Notes: generated from the letters alone by a model not told the origin. Counted from the first letter of the stretch, positions 1 to 6,434 are shown. The stretch is 8,540 nt of DNA from an uncultured Lachnospiraceae bacterium (GCA_937915975.1 CALGGL010000317.1:1-8540); one strand, 5' to 3'. Made by a program: numbers and translations.

Positions 1-173
1 ACAGTTGTTCCTGTGCCGACAAGATTTTCCTTAATCTGCTCACTGGTTCCCTTTATAGTTGATACTATAGCTATAATTGCGGCAATTCCTATAATTATTC
101 CCAACATGGTAAGGAAAGAACGCATCTTATGTGCCCATATTCCCTGAAAAGATAATCTTATATTTTCAATCAT
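1..173 (-). CDS. ABC transporter permease, FtsX/MacB type (partial, N-terminus only)
   Basis: Only the first 57 codons are present; the gene leaves the window at its left edge. The start ATG at 173 follows a GGGGAGGG ribosome binding site 7 bases upstream. The visible protein begins MIENIRLSFQGIWAHKMRSF and continues with LTMLGIIIGIAAIIAIVS, the typical amphipathic start and first membrane helix (about residues 20-40) of MacB/YknZ-type permeases. After the helix it enters the extracytoplasmic part (STIKGTSEQIKENL). In this family four membrane helices and a large external domain are expected, and the permease works as a dimer with two copies of a LolD/MacB-type ATPase. It starts 17 bases after adaptor 2 ends and is the last visible gene of the exporter operon. 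The substrate cannot be read from the sequence. Confidence 0.9.
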   Translation of the reverse strand, partial: MIENIRLSFQGIWAHKMRSFLTMLGIIIGIAAIIAIVSTIKGTSEQIKENLVGTGTT

Positions 174-180
174 ATATGTT

Positions 181-188
181 CCCTCCCC
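181..188 (-). promoter_or_regulatory. Ribosome binding site of the permease gene
   Basis: GGGGAGGG on the minus strand, 7 bases before the ATG at 173. It lies in the 17-base gap after the adaptor 2 stop codon and fixes the permease start. Confidence 0.75.
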
Positions 189-190
189 TT

Positions 191-1591
191 TTAATAATAC
201 AGGCTGTCTGTACGGGCATGATTTGTCTTTATGCCCTCTTCCACACCGCTTGCATACGGAAATGCAATATAATCATTGTAGGAAATGCCTCTTTTTATCT
301 CAATAAGCTCTCCCCACATAATCTTACCCGTTTCTACATACACCTTTTTTAGCCTGCCGTTATCCTCCTTCATAACATAGAAATTATCGTTATCTCTCAT
401 AACAAACGCCATAGGCAGATACATTGAACCGTTAGCGCTTGTATTATTATCAGGAAGAGTAATCTCCATATACATTCCCCGCTCAAGGTCATCTGCATCC
501 TCAATTGTTATGGTTACCGGATAAAAGGTTTCCATCTTTTCACTATATGAATAACTGTATGTTGCAGGCATAAGAGATTTATCCGTTACTGTTCCAGTAT
601 AATACATACCTGTATCATAACAGTATAAATCAACAGTTTCTCCAAGCTTTACCTTATCAAGAGACAGTTCTCCGATTGATGCCTGAACGGTATAGCCCGA
701 GGTACCGCTTAAAACTATCATAGCGGTATTGCTGCTCAAAGCCTCCTCTTCATCAATAACGGTCTTAACAACTCCGTCAAAGTTAGCGGTTACCTGACCG
801 CTTGAAAGCTGGTATTCCATTATCTCATATTCTATCTGTTCAAGCTGGTATGCGGTATTAAGGCTGTTTATTTCATTTTGCTTATCAGCTATAGCCTTCT
901 TTAATTCCTCTCTTGTATAGGTTTCCTCATCAAAATCAATATTTTCGAAATTATCATTGTTTACCTGTGTATCCGGCTCTGTTATCTGTTCACTCTCTTT
1001 GTTCTCATCCGCCTGAGGATTATCTGCATTATCTATGCTTTCTTCATCCACATCAGCATCTGTATCCGTGCTGATGGGAACATCAGGATTATCAGGTTGT
1101 TCGGTTGTCGGCTCCTCAGTTGCAGGCGCTTCTGTTACCGGTGCTTCGGTTGTAGGCTCAGGCTGTGGCATATCCTCAACAGGAGTTATCTTTTTTAACT
1201 CATCCAGTTCTCTTTGAGCAGCCAGTATAGAGGTTCTTGCCAGTTCAACCTCAGTTCTTTTGGTTTCAAGGGCAAGATTTTGAGATGTTACATCGTATTC
1301 AACAATTACATCTCCAACCTTAACCGTATCTCCCTCCTTAACATGAATTTCTTTTATCTTCTGGGAGGAGATAGGATATACCTTTTGCTCCATATTTATT
1401 TGAACGGAACCTGCTATTGTGCTGTTGCTTCCGAACCAGCTTCCGTCCTGACCTATTTCATTTACGGCATATACATCTACGGTTTTACTGTTTGCATTCT
1501 TTTTCTTAAGAAAATGAAGAACCGTTACAGTAATTCCCGCTACAACAAGAGTGATTACAAGACCTATAATTATCTTCTTTATCTTACTCAT
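191..1591 (-). CDS. Membrane fusion (adaptor) protein 2 of MacA/YknX type ABC exporter, with acidic P/T/E-rich hairpin insert
   Basis: A 466-residue adaptor subunit, expected to be anchored in the membrane and to couple the permease to extracytoplasmic substrate handling. Residues 6-28 form one N-terminal membrane helix flanked by lysines. A first lipoyl half follows (about 71-100, with VKEGDTVKVGDVIVEYD), then a helix (about 102-135) and a disordered segment rich in Pro, Thr, Glu and Asp (about 136-225). A second helix (about 226-262), the second lipoyl half (264-282, FDGVVKTVIDEE), the beta-barrel region and a membrane-proximal domain ending EDG-like 'GISYNDYIAFPYASGV' complete it. The ATG at 1591 was chosen over in-frame upstream starts because AGGAGG lies 6 bases before it and the membrane helix begins at once; upstream codons lie inside the ATPase gene. 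It overlaps the ATPase stop by 8 bases. Gram-positive adaptors such as YknX lack a TolC partner, so the role of the altered hairpin tip is unknown. Confidence 0.92.
   Translation of the reverse strand: MSKIKKIIIGLVITLVVAGITVTVLHFLKKKNANSKTVDVYAVNEIGQDGSWFGSNSTIAGSVQINMEQKVYPISSQKIKEIHVKEGDTVKVGDVIVEYDVTSQNLALETKRTEVELARTSILAAQRELDELKKITPVEDMPQPEPTTEAPVTEAPATEEPTTEQPDNPDVPISTDTDADVDEESIDNADNPQADENKESEQITEPDTQVNNDNFENIDFDEETYTREELKKAIADKQNEINSLNTAYQLEQIEYEIMEYQLSSGQVTANFDGVVKTVIDEEEALSSNTAMIVLSGTSGYTVQASIGELSLDKVKLGETVDLYCYDTGMYYTGTVTDKSLMPATYSYSYSEKMETFYPVTITIEDADDLERGMYMEITLPDNNTSANGSMYLPMAFVMRDNDNFYVMKEDNGRLKKVYVETGKIMWGELIEIKRGISYNDYIAFPYASGVEEGIKTNHARTDSLYY
1094..1153 (-). repeat. Four tandem pentapeptide-coding repeats (xTExP) in adaptor 2
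   Basis: Residues 147-166 of adaptor 2 read TTEAP, VTEAP, ATEEP, TTEQP: four 15-base units coding for x-Thr-Glu-x-Pro. They open the disordered acidic insert in the coiled-coil hairpin. Similar TEAP/TEEP spacers are common in surface proteins of clostridia, where they act as flexible linkers; that role here is inference. Confidence 0.85.
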
Positions 1592-2357
1592 CCTGCACCT
1601 CCTGTCCGACAGTATCTGCATATATTCCATCATATGTGTGCATTGCTTCCGACTCAGGCTCAGACTGTTCACCTTGTATGGATGCTTCATCCCCCATGAT
1701 AAGCTCACCGTCAATTATCTTTACCATTCTGTCTGCATATGAAGCAATCTCGTCCGAATGGGTAATCATAATAATTGTTGTGCCCCGCTCATGAAGCTCT
1801 CTGAATAATTCCATTACCTGTATACCGGACTTTGAATCAAGTGCACCGGTCGGCTCATCAGCAAGAAGTATCTTAGGCTGGTTAACCATGGCTCTTGCTA
1901 TGGCGACTCTTTGCTTTTGTCCACCGGAAAGCTGAGTCGGCTTAAAGCTTACTCTGTCCGAAAGACCTACCAAATCAAGTGCCTCAAGGCACATTCTTTT
2001 TCGCTCCTTTTTGGGAACCTTGGCATACTGAAGCGGAAGACCTACGTTATCAAGAGCCGTCTGTCTCGGCATAAGATTAAAGGTCTGAAATACAAATCCG
2101 ATCTGTTTATTACGCACAAAGGAAAGCTCCCTGTCCTTAAGCGTATTTATCTCCTGTCCGTCAAGAAAATATGTACCTGCAGTCGGCTTATCTATACAGC
2201 CTATGATATTCATAAGCGTTGATTTTCCCGAGCCTGACGGCCCCATAATGGCTACGTACTCGCCCTCCTCTATGGAAAGATTTATATTTTTAAGAACCGG
2301 CACATCCATATTTCCCTGGATATAATTCTTATAGATATTTTTTAATTCAAGTAACAT
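1584..2357 (-). CDS. ABC transporter ATP-binding protein, LolD/MacB/YknY type
   Basis: A 257-residue cytoplasmic ATPase that would power the FtsX/MacB-type permease. All motifs are intact: Walker A GPSGSGKST (39-47), Q-loop glutamine in VFQTFNLMP (Gln91), signature LSGGQKQR (143-150), Walker B ILLADEP (163-169), the D-loop in TGALDSKSG, and the switch histidine in MITHSDE (His200). The 'FNLMPRQTALDNV' stretch after the Q-loop is typical of the MacB/LolD subfamily. Family members usually end near residue 225-230; here about 30 further residues follow, rich in Glu and Asp (GEQSEPESEAMHTYDG...), with no recognisable domain. The ATG at 2357 overlaps the adaptor 1 stop codon by one base and is preceded by GAGGAGG. 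The two adaptors flank this single ATPase, so it probably serves one complex or two alternative complexes. Confidence 0.95.
   Translation of the reverse strand: MLLELKNIYKNYIQGNMDVPVLKNINLSIEEGEYVAIMGPSGSGKSTLMNIIGCIDKPTAGTYFLDGQEINTLKDRELSFVRNKQIGFVFQTFNLMPRQTALDNVGLPLQYAKVPKKERKRMCLEALDLVGLSDRVSFKPTQLSGGQKQRVAIARAMVNQPKILLADEPTGALDSKSGIQVMELFRELHERGTTIIMITHSDEIASYADRMVKIIDGELIMGDEASIQGEQSEPESEAMHTYDGIYADTVGQEVQDE
1598..1603 (-). promoter_or_regulatory. Ribosome binding site of adaptor 2
   Basis: A consensus AGGAGG located 6 bases before the ATG at 1591, inside the end of the ATPase gene. It decides the start of adaptor 2 and suggests translational coupling to the ATPase. Confidence 0.8.
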
Positions 2358-3898
2358 TATTCTGCCTCCTCTCCCTGAAAGTCAGCATCCTCAGTTACTT
2401 CATCAAAACCGGATTCATCTGTATCATCAATTTTATCTATATCTTCATCATCCATATAATCGGCATCGCTTCCGGTAGCATCATCAAGATATACAATATT
2501 TCCGTTATCGTCAAATGTAATGGCATTGCCGTTTTCATCAAACAAATTACCGTTTTCATCCATCTTGATGAGATTACCGTTTTCATCGTAGAACATCATA
2601 TTTCCTTCATCATCATACATTATCTCATCATCATACATGGAATCATCGTAATAGTCGTCACCGTAATCCTCATACATTACATCCTCAAAATTATGAGTTG
2701 TCTTCATGCCCTCCTTAATTCTTTCCTCAGGAAATGCAATGTAGTCCTCATTTGAAAGTCCTGATGTAATCTCGTATGCCATCATAAGCTCATCATAATC
2801 TCCGAGAGTAACAGTTCTTTTTTCTATCTTACCCTTAGAATTCTCAACCCATACATAAGAACCTGATGCATCCTGAACTATGTAAAACTCATCTAACCAT
2901 ACACCTTCCTTAACATCGCCCTGACCGTAGTCAAGTTCGATATATACATGCTCTCCGAGAATAAGTCCGTCTGTATTGTCAAGCGTTATATAAAAAGGAT
3001 AATTACTTGTGGTTTCAGAGCCTCCTCCGCTATAATAATACATATCATCACTATTGTTATTTTCCGTATGTTCAAGGTCGATACTTTGAATTGTACCTTT
3101 CCATGTGAGTGTTTCATCCAATCTTGAATGAACTATAACAGGATCCCCCTTTGACATACTTCTTACATTAAGCTCACTTGCCGTACCTTTAATCCTGTAT
3201 TCTCCTACAGCCATAATTGTTATGTAAGCCTTATCGCTGCTACCGCTGCCGGAATCATATCCGTAACCGTATTCACTGCCTCCTAAGGCACTGTTATTTT
3301 CCGCAACCGACTCATCTATCTCCTTTACAATTCCATCCATTGGAGCAGTAACCTTATTGTTTTCCATAGCAGCCTGCTGTCTGTCTATCTCAAGCTGCTT
3401 TGAGCTTGCATTATAATTACTCTGATTAACCTCAGCCTGAAGATTCTGAATCTGTGCCGTATACTCTATCTTTCTGTCGGCAGGTGCCTCATCTCTTTCC
3501 TTAACAAGTTCAGCTATCTGCTGATTTGTGGTAGTTATACCGTTATTTATATTCTGAAGCTCAAGCTGAAGCTGCCTAAGCTTTAGCTGCATCTCCTCAG
3601 TATCGTACTCAAATAAAACATCTCCCTTTTTTACCTCGTCTCCGACACTTACATACAAAAGCTTAACCTTCTTATCACTGTCGGGATTGACTTTCTTTGT
3701 TTCCTGGGCTTCCACTATTCCGACATATCTGCTGTCAACGGATATACCATATCCCATTATGTTTCCTACCGACTCTACATAAACCACTCCTTGTGACTTT
3801 GTATCATCCTTATCCCTCAGCAAGAAATAAGCAGTAATTCCTCCTGCCACTGCCAGTAAAATAATAATTGTTATAATTATCTTTATTTTCTTTTTCAT
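2357..3898 (-). CDS. Membrane fusion (adaptor) protein 1 of MacA/YknX type ABC exporter, with acidic repeat tail
   Basis: A 513-residue adaptor, the first gene of the exporter operon. One membrane helix lies at residues 5-27 after a lysine-rich start. The first lipoyl half is about 70-99 (VSVGDEVKKGDVLFEYD). A coiled-coil hairpin (about 101-180) has a short turn near DEAPADR, and the second lipoyl half is about 181-196 (VTAPMDGIVKEIDE). The beta-barrel and membrane-proximal domains extend to about 402, with Tyr/Gly/Ser-rich loops at 207-222 and 285-300. The end of the conserved part (ITSGLSNEDYIAFPEERIKEGMKTTHN) matches adaptor 2 (GISYNDYIAFP...EEGIKTNHA), showing the two are paralogues. Beyond it is a tail of about 110 residues with 43 acidic and 2 basic residues by my count, including five DENGN-type repeats. 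The ATG at 3898 has GGGAGAGG upstream. The partner permease starts at 173. Confidence 0.92.
   Translation of the reverse strand: MKKKIKIIITIIILLAVAGGITAYFLLRDKDDTKSQGVVYVESVGNIMGYGISVDSRYVGIVEAQETKKVNPDSDKKVKLLYVSVGDEVKKGDVLFEYDTEEMQLKLRQLQLELQNINNGITTTNQQIAELVKERDEAPADRKIEYTAQIQNLQAEVNQSNYNASSKQLEIDRQQAAMENNKVTAPMDGIVKEIDESVAENNSALGGSEYGYGYDSGSGSSDKAYITIMAVGEYRIKGTASELNVRSMSKGDPVIVHSRLDETLTWKGTIQSIDLEHTENNNSDDMYYYSGGGSETTSNYPFYITLDNTDGLILGEHVYIELDYGQGDVKEGVWLDEFYIVQDASGSYVWVENSKGKIEKRTVTLGDYDELMMAYEITSGLSNEDYIAFPEERIKEGMKTTHNFEDVMYEDYGDDYYDDSMYDDEIMYDDEGNMMFYDENGNLIKMDENGNLFDENGNAITFDDNGNIVYLDDATGSDADYMDDEDIDKIDDTDESGFDEVTEDADFQGEEAE
2489..2617 (-). repeat. Five DENGN-type peptide repeats in the C-terminal tail of adaptor 1
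   Basis: Residues 428-470 of adaptor 1 consist of YDDEGNMMF, YDENGNLIK, MDENGNL, FDENGNAIT and FDDNGNIVY. The period is nine residues except for one seven-residue unit, consensus [YF]-D-[DE]-[NE]-G-N-x-[IM]-x. The motif resembles short aromatic-Asp-Gly repeats of bacterial surface proteins, but I cannot assign it to a named family. Confidence 0.85.
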
Positions 3899-3940
3899 AA
3901 TGCCTCTCCCGTTTTATTAATATTTCATCAAGCTTATTTG

Positions 3941-3946
3941 ATTATA
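3941..3946 (-). promoter_or_regulatory. Possible promoter (-10 box) of the ABC exporter operon
   Basis: A perfect TATAAT on the minus strand lies in the 100-base gap between rarA and adaptor 1, about 42 bases before the start codon. No convincing -35 box is found at the usual distance (AT-rich only), so the call rests on the -10 alone. The gap is extremely AT-rich, so a chance match is possible. Confidence 0.4.
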
Positions 3947-3971
3947 CAAAAATATTAATTATAAAAATATA

Positions 3972-3987
3972 TCTTAAACTTTTAAGA
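3972..3987 (-). terminator. Weak possible terminator after rarA
   Basis: TCTTAAA-CT-TTTAAGA forms a 7-bp AT-rich inverted repeat 11 bases after the rarA stop; on the minus strand it is followed by a T-rich run (TATATTTTTATAA). The stem is short with only one GC pair, so it may not work and rarA transcripts could run into the exporter operon. Confidence 0.3.
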
Positions 3988-3998
3988 ATTTATTAATT

Positions 3999-5324
3999 TT
4001 ATTTTTCGTCGCCTTTTATATGCTCAAACCATTTCTTTATATCCTTCTCATATCCGTTATCTCCGGGCTCATAGAATTTGCTTCCCCAAAGATTATCCGG
4101 AAGATACTGCTGGTCAACATAATGATTCGGATAATCGTGAGCATATTTATATCCCACATTTCCCAGATTCTTGGAACCGGAATAATGAGCATCCCTCAGA
4201 TGATTAGGTACTGCTGCATTTCCCACATGCTTTACCGACTCCATAGCGCCGTATATGGCATTTACAATTGAATTGCTCTTAGGTGCACAGGCAACATATA
4301 TTGCCGCGTGCGCAAGAATAATCTGTGACTCAGGCATACCGACTCTTTCCACCGCCTGAGCACATGCCGATGCAACAACAATTGCCTGAGGATCTGCATT
4401 TCCGACATCCTCACAGGCGCAAATCATTATTCTTCTGGCTATAAATGTTACGCTTTCACCCGCATACAGCATCTTTGCCAGATAGTAAACCGCCGCATCA
4501 GGATCGGAGCCGCGCATGCTTTTTATAAATGCCGATATAACATCATAATGATTATCCCCGTCCTTATCATATTTGATGTTACGTCTTTGAATACATTCCT
4601 CGGCAACGGATAAATCTATAATTATCTTACCCGTTTTTTCGTCTCTTTCGGTTGACAGGACGCCAAGCTCAATGGCATTTAACGCATTTCTTGCATCTCC
4701 CTCCGATACGTCAGCAAGAAAGCTTACCGCTTCATCGGTTATTTCCGCATCGTAAGAGCCCATACCCTTTTCACTGTCGGATATGGCTCGTCTTATCAAT
4801 ACCTCGATATTCTCTTTAGAAAGTGGTTTTAATTGAAATATAGTTGAACGTGATACAAGTGCGCTATTCACCTCAAAGTAAGGATTTTCTGTGGTTGCAC
4901 CGATAAGCACAACGGTTCCGTCCTCAACAAAAGGCAAAAGATAATCCTGCTGTGCCTTGTTGAATCTGTGAATCTCGTCAACAAAAAGTATGGTCTTTTT
5001 TCCATACATCTTAAGATTATCCTGTGCCTCGCTTACAACATCCGCTATATCCTTTTTGCCTGCGGTGGTTGCATTTATCTCTCTGAAATTAGCACTTGTA
5101 GTATTGGCTATGACCATAGCCAGAGTTGTCTTGCCCGTTCCCGGCGGGCCATACAGTATTATGGAACTAAGCTTGTCCGCCTTAATTATACGGTACAATA
5201 ATTTATCCTGTCCCAATATATGTTCTTGACCGACAACCTCCTCCAAGGCTGTCGGTCTTAATCTCTTTGCAAGAGGAGAATCCTTATCCTTATTATTCTC
5301 TCTCATATAATCAAATAAATCCAT
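3999..5324 (-). CDS. rarA: Replication-associated recombination protein RarA (MgsA/WRNIP1 family AAA+ ATPase)
   Basis: A 441-residue cytoplasmic ATPase related to clamp-loader subunits and RuvB; family members act at stalled replication forks. Visible motifs: the N-terminal 'LAKRLRPTALEEVVGQEHILG' (19-38), Walker A GPPGTGKT (59-66), Walker B LFVDEIH followed by RFNKAQQD (113-127), sensor 1 in GATTENP (142-148), the arginine-finger region SRSTIFQL (158-165) and sensor 2 GDARNALN (209-216). The C-terminal part contains family-typical stretches: SMRGSDPDAAVYYLAKML (269-286), EDVGNADPQA, and HLRDAHYSGSKNLG (375-388). Length and motifs are normal for the family, so the gene looks intact. ATG at 5324 has AAGGA 7 bases upstream. 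It begins 19 bases after the receiver protein gene and ends the three-gene unit. Confidence 0.97.
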   Translation of the reverse strand: MDLFDYMRENNKDKDSPLAKRLRPTALEEVVGQEHILGQDKLLYRIIKADKLSSIILYGPPGTGKTTLAMVIANTTSANFREINATTAGKKDIADVVSEAQDNLKMYGKKTILFVDEIHRFNKAQQDYLLPFVEDGTVVLIGATTENPYFEVNSALVSRSTIFQLKPLSKENIEVLIRRAISDSEKGMGSYDAEITDEAVSFLADVSEGDARNALNAIELGVLSTERDEKTGKIIIDLSVAEECIQRRNIKYDKDGDNHYDVISAFIKSMRGSDPDAAVYYLAKMLYAGESVTFIARRIMICACEDVGNADPQAIVVASACAQAVERVGMPESQIILAHAAIYVACAPKSNSIVNAIYGAMESVKHVGNAAVPNHLRDAHYSGSKNLGNVGYKYAHDYPNHYVDQQYLPDNLWGSKFYEPGDNGYEKDIKKWFEHIKGDEK

Positions 5325-5343
5325 GATATATTCCTTTTAGAAG

Positions 5344-5733
5344 CTATGCAAGACCAAGCTTCTTAATTATCTCGTCAAACTTAATAATATCGATAGGTTT
5401 ACACATATATTCTTCATAATCATCACTTGCATAGCTTGAGTCAAAGCCCTCATCAAGTGCACTGATCATAACAACCTTACATCTTGAGTCCCTTGCAAGT
5501 CCAAGCTTTCTTTCCGCATCCCTGATAGATGCAAGTGCCTTATATCCGTCAATCTTAGGCATCATAATATCCATACAGATAAGGTCAAATTTTTCATTGT
5601 TATTGACAGCATTTACAAATTCATCAACTGCAGCTATACCATCTCGGGCAAGCACTACCTCTCCGTATTTTGATAAAAGCTTTTCCATGAATTTTCCGCT
5701 CGCTATATCATCCTCTGCTACCAAAACCTTCAT
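5344..5733 (-). CDS. Stand-alone CheY-like response regulator receiver protein
   Basis: A 129-residue single receiver domain with no output domain. The phosphorylation site is complete: acidic pair Asp8-Asp9 in VLVAEDD, phospho-acceptor Asp55 in LICMDIMMPKIDGY, the Ser91 position in VVMISAL, Tyr109 in the aromatic switch position and Lys112-Pro113. It should therefore be phosphorylated by a histidine kinase or act through a phosphorelay, but no kinase or phosphotransfer gene is in the window. The ATG at 5733 was preferred to an in-frame upstream ATG at 5781: the receiver fold begins right at MKVLVAEDD and AAGGAG lies 10 bases before it, whereas the upstream codons lie inside the TetR gene. 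It starts 5 bases after the TetR stop codon, so the two are probably translationally coupled; rarA follows after 19 bases. Partners are unknown. Confidence 0.93.
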   Translation of the reverse strand: MKVLVAEDDIASGKFMEKLLSKYGEVVLARDGIAAVDEFVNAVNNNEKFDLICMDIMMPKIDGYKALASIRDAERKLGLARDSRCKVVMISALDEGFDSSYASDDYEEYMCKPIDIIKFDEIIKKLGLA

Positions 5734-5738
5734 TGAAT

Positions 5739-6344
5739 CTATTCTCCTTCCCGTTTCGAATATTTTAATAAATCCAGCCATTTATCCAGGTTCTCCATAA
5801 ATTCCTGTTTAAATGTCTTTTTATGATATGTAATTCTTCTGTCTAAAATATGTGTAGTAAGCATTCCGGTTGCATTGTTGGCAAGTTCCTTTGCTGTAAA
5901 TGTGTCAACAATCTCGCCTTCCTCTATAGCTTTTCTAAACAGCTCCTCAACAAAGTTTCTTCTCTGCGTTATGCAAAGAGAAATCTTATCTCTCGTATTA
6001 ACATTATGAAGAAGCTCCTCGTACTGAAGCATAAGTGTTGACAAAGCATAATAATTATCATAGTAGGTTGCATAATCATTAAAATACGTCCTTAGCTTCT
6101 CGACATATGAGATATCCTTAGCACTTACGGTATTTCTAATACCGTCATCAAAGCTTGAATAATAATCAACAACCTCTGTCAAAACCTCATCAATACCGCT
6201 GAAATACTTATACATCAGTGCTTCAGAGGTATTTTCTTTCTCCGCAAGATTATGCGTCGTCAGTGCCGAAAGACCTAATTCACTTATTAATTCTATTGCA
6301 GAGGAAACTATTCTATACTTTCTTGAAACAAAATTATCCGCCAC
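5739..6344 (-). CDS. TetR/AcrR family transcriptional regulator
   Basis: A 201-residue regulator of typical TetR length. The N-terminal DNA-binding domain is clear: helix 1 (SRKYRIVSSAIELISELGL, about 7-25), then the helix-turn-helix 'LTTHNLAEKENTSEALMYKYF' region (about 28-48), where YKYF matches the usual Y-x-Y/H-F end of the recognition helix. The remaining 150 residues are a divergent, mainly helical ligand and dimer domain, so the ligand cannot be guessed. GTG at 6344 was chosen because GAGGGGG lies 7 bases upstream and the frame upstream has no better site; the in-frame GTG at 6377 lies upstream of that ribosome binding site. It is the first gene of a unit with a CheY-like protein and rarA. 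An inverted repeat next to its predicted transcription start suggests autoregulation; this is inference. Confidence 0.9.
   Translation of the reverse strand: MADNFVSRKYRIVSSAIELISELGLSALTTHNLAEKENTSEALMYKYFSGIDEVLTEVVDYYSSFDDGIRNTVSAKDISYVEKLRTYFNDYATYYDNYYALSTLMLQYEELLHNVNTRDKISLCITQRRNFVEELFRKAIEEGEIVDTFTAKELANNATGMLTTHILDRRITYHKKTFKQEFMENLDKWLDLLKYSKREGE
5744..5749 (-). promoter_or_regulatory. Ribosome binding site of the receiver gene
   Basis: AAGGAG lying inside the last codons of the TetR gene, 10 bases before the ATG at 5733. It supports the short start of the receiver protein. Confidence 0.65.
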
Positions 6345-6351
6345 AAAAAAG

Positions 6352-6358
6352 CCCCCTC
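6352..6358 (-). promoter_or_regulatory. Ribosome binding site of the TetR gene
   Basis: GAGGGGG on the minus strand, 7 bases before the GTG at 6344. It decides this non-ATG start; no ATG occurs before codon 44. Confidence 0.75.
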
Positions 6359-6367
6359 TCTTTAGTT

Positions 6368-6387
6368 GTAACCTCACCCCACGTTAC
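6368..6387. promoter_or_regulatory. Inverted repeat, candidate TetR operator
   Basis: GTAAC-N10-GTTAC, a perfect 5-bp inverted repeat with 15-bp centre-to-centre spacing. It sits just downstream of the -10 box (6396-6401), at about the predicted transcription start, and before the ribosome binding site. This is a normal place for a TetR autorepression site. The link to this TetR protein is inference. Confidence 0.4.
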
Positions 6388-6395
6388 TTCTTATA

Positions 6396-6424
6396 ATTGT
6401 ATGCCATTTGCCTTCTTTTGTCAA
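6396..6424 (-). promoter_or_regulatory. Promoter of the TetR-receiver-rarA operon
   Basis: Near-consensus sigma-A type promoter on the minus strand: -35 TTGACA (6419-6424), 17-base spacer, -10 TACAAT (6396-6401). Transcription should start near 6389, leaving a leader of about 45 bases. It begins 11 bases beyond the T-run of the cold-shock gene terminator, so the operon is a separate unit. Confidence 0.85.
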
Positions 6425-6434
6425 TCGAGTAAGG

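Noticed and set aside
131..352. Plus-strand open frame across the permease/adaptor 2 junction
   Set aside because: It is antisense to two genes, has no promoter or ribosome binding site and a random-looking composition.
1094..1153. CRISPR or DNA-level tandem array
   Set aside because: The units are 15-base, imperfect and in frame with the protein, so they are coding repeats with no spacers.
1035..1217. Plus-strand open frame rich in Ser, Val and Gly
   Set aside because: It is the mirror of the acidic P/T/E-rich insert of adaptor 2 on the minus strand; it has no ribosome binding site and its low complexity comes from that repeat.
1214..1699. 161-codon plus-strand open frame opposite adaptor 2 and the ATPase
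   Set aside because: No recognisable domain, no ribosome binding site, and it lies antisense to two clear genes; a chance open frame.
2489..2617. EF-hand or dockerin-like calcium-binding repeat, or RHS/YD repeat, in the adaptor 1 tail
   Set aside because: The units lack the D-x-D-x-D-G loop spacing of EF-hands and dockerins, and are too short and few for RHS/YD repeats. Metal binding remains only a hypothesis.
3899..3998. Small RNA or riboswitch in the gap between rarA and adaptor 1
   Set aside because: The gap is only 100 bases, almost purely A and T, with one weak hairpin and no conserved structured element that I can recognise.
5734..5781. Longer receiver protein start at 5781
   Set aside because: The extra 16 codons lie within the end of the TetR gene and precede the first strand of the receiver domain.
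6345..6377. Longer TetR start at the upstream GTG
   Set aside because: The ribosome binding site at 6352-6358 would lie inside that extension, and the added residues are not part of the TetR fold.
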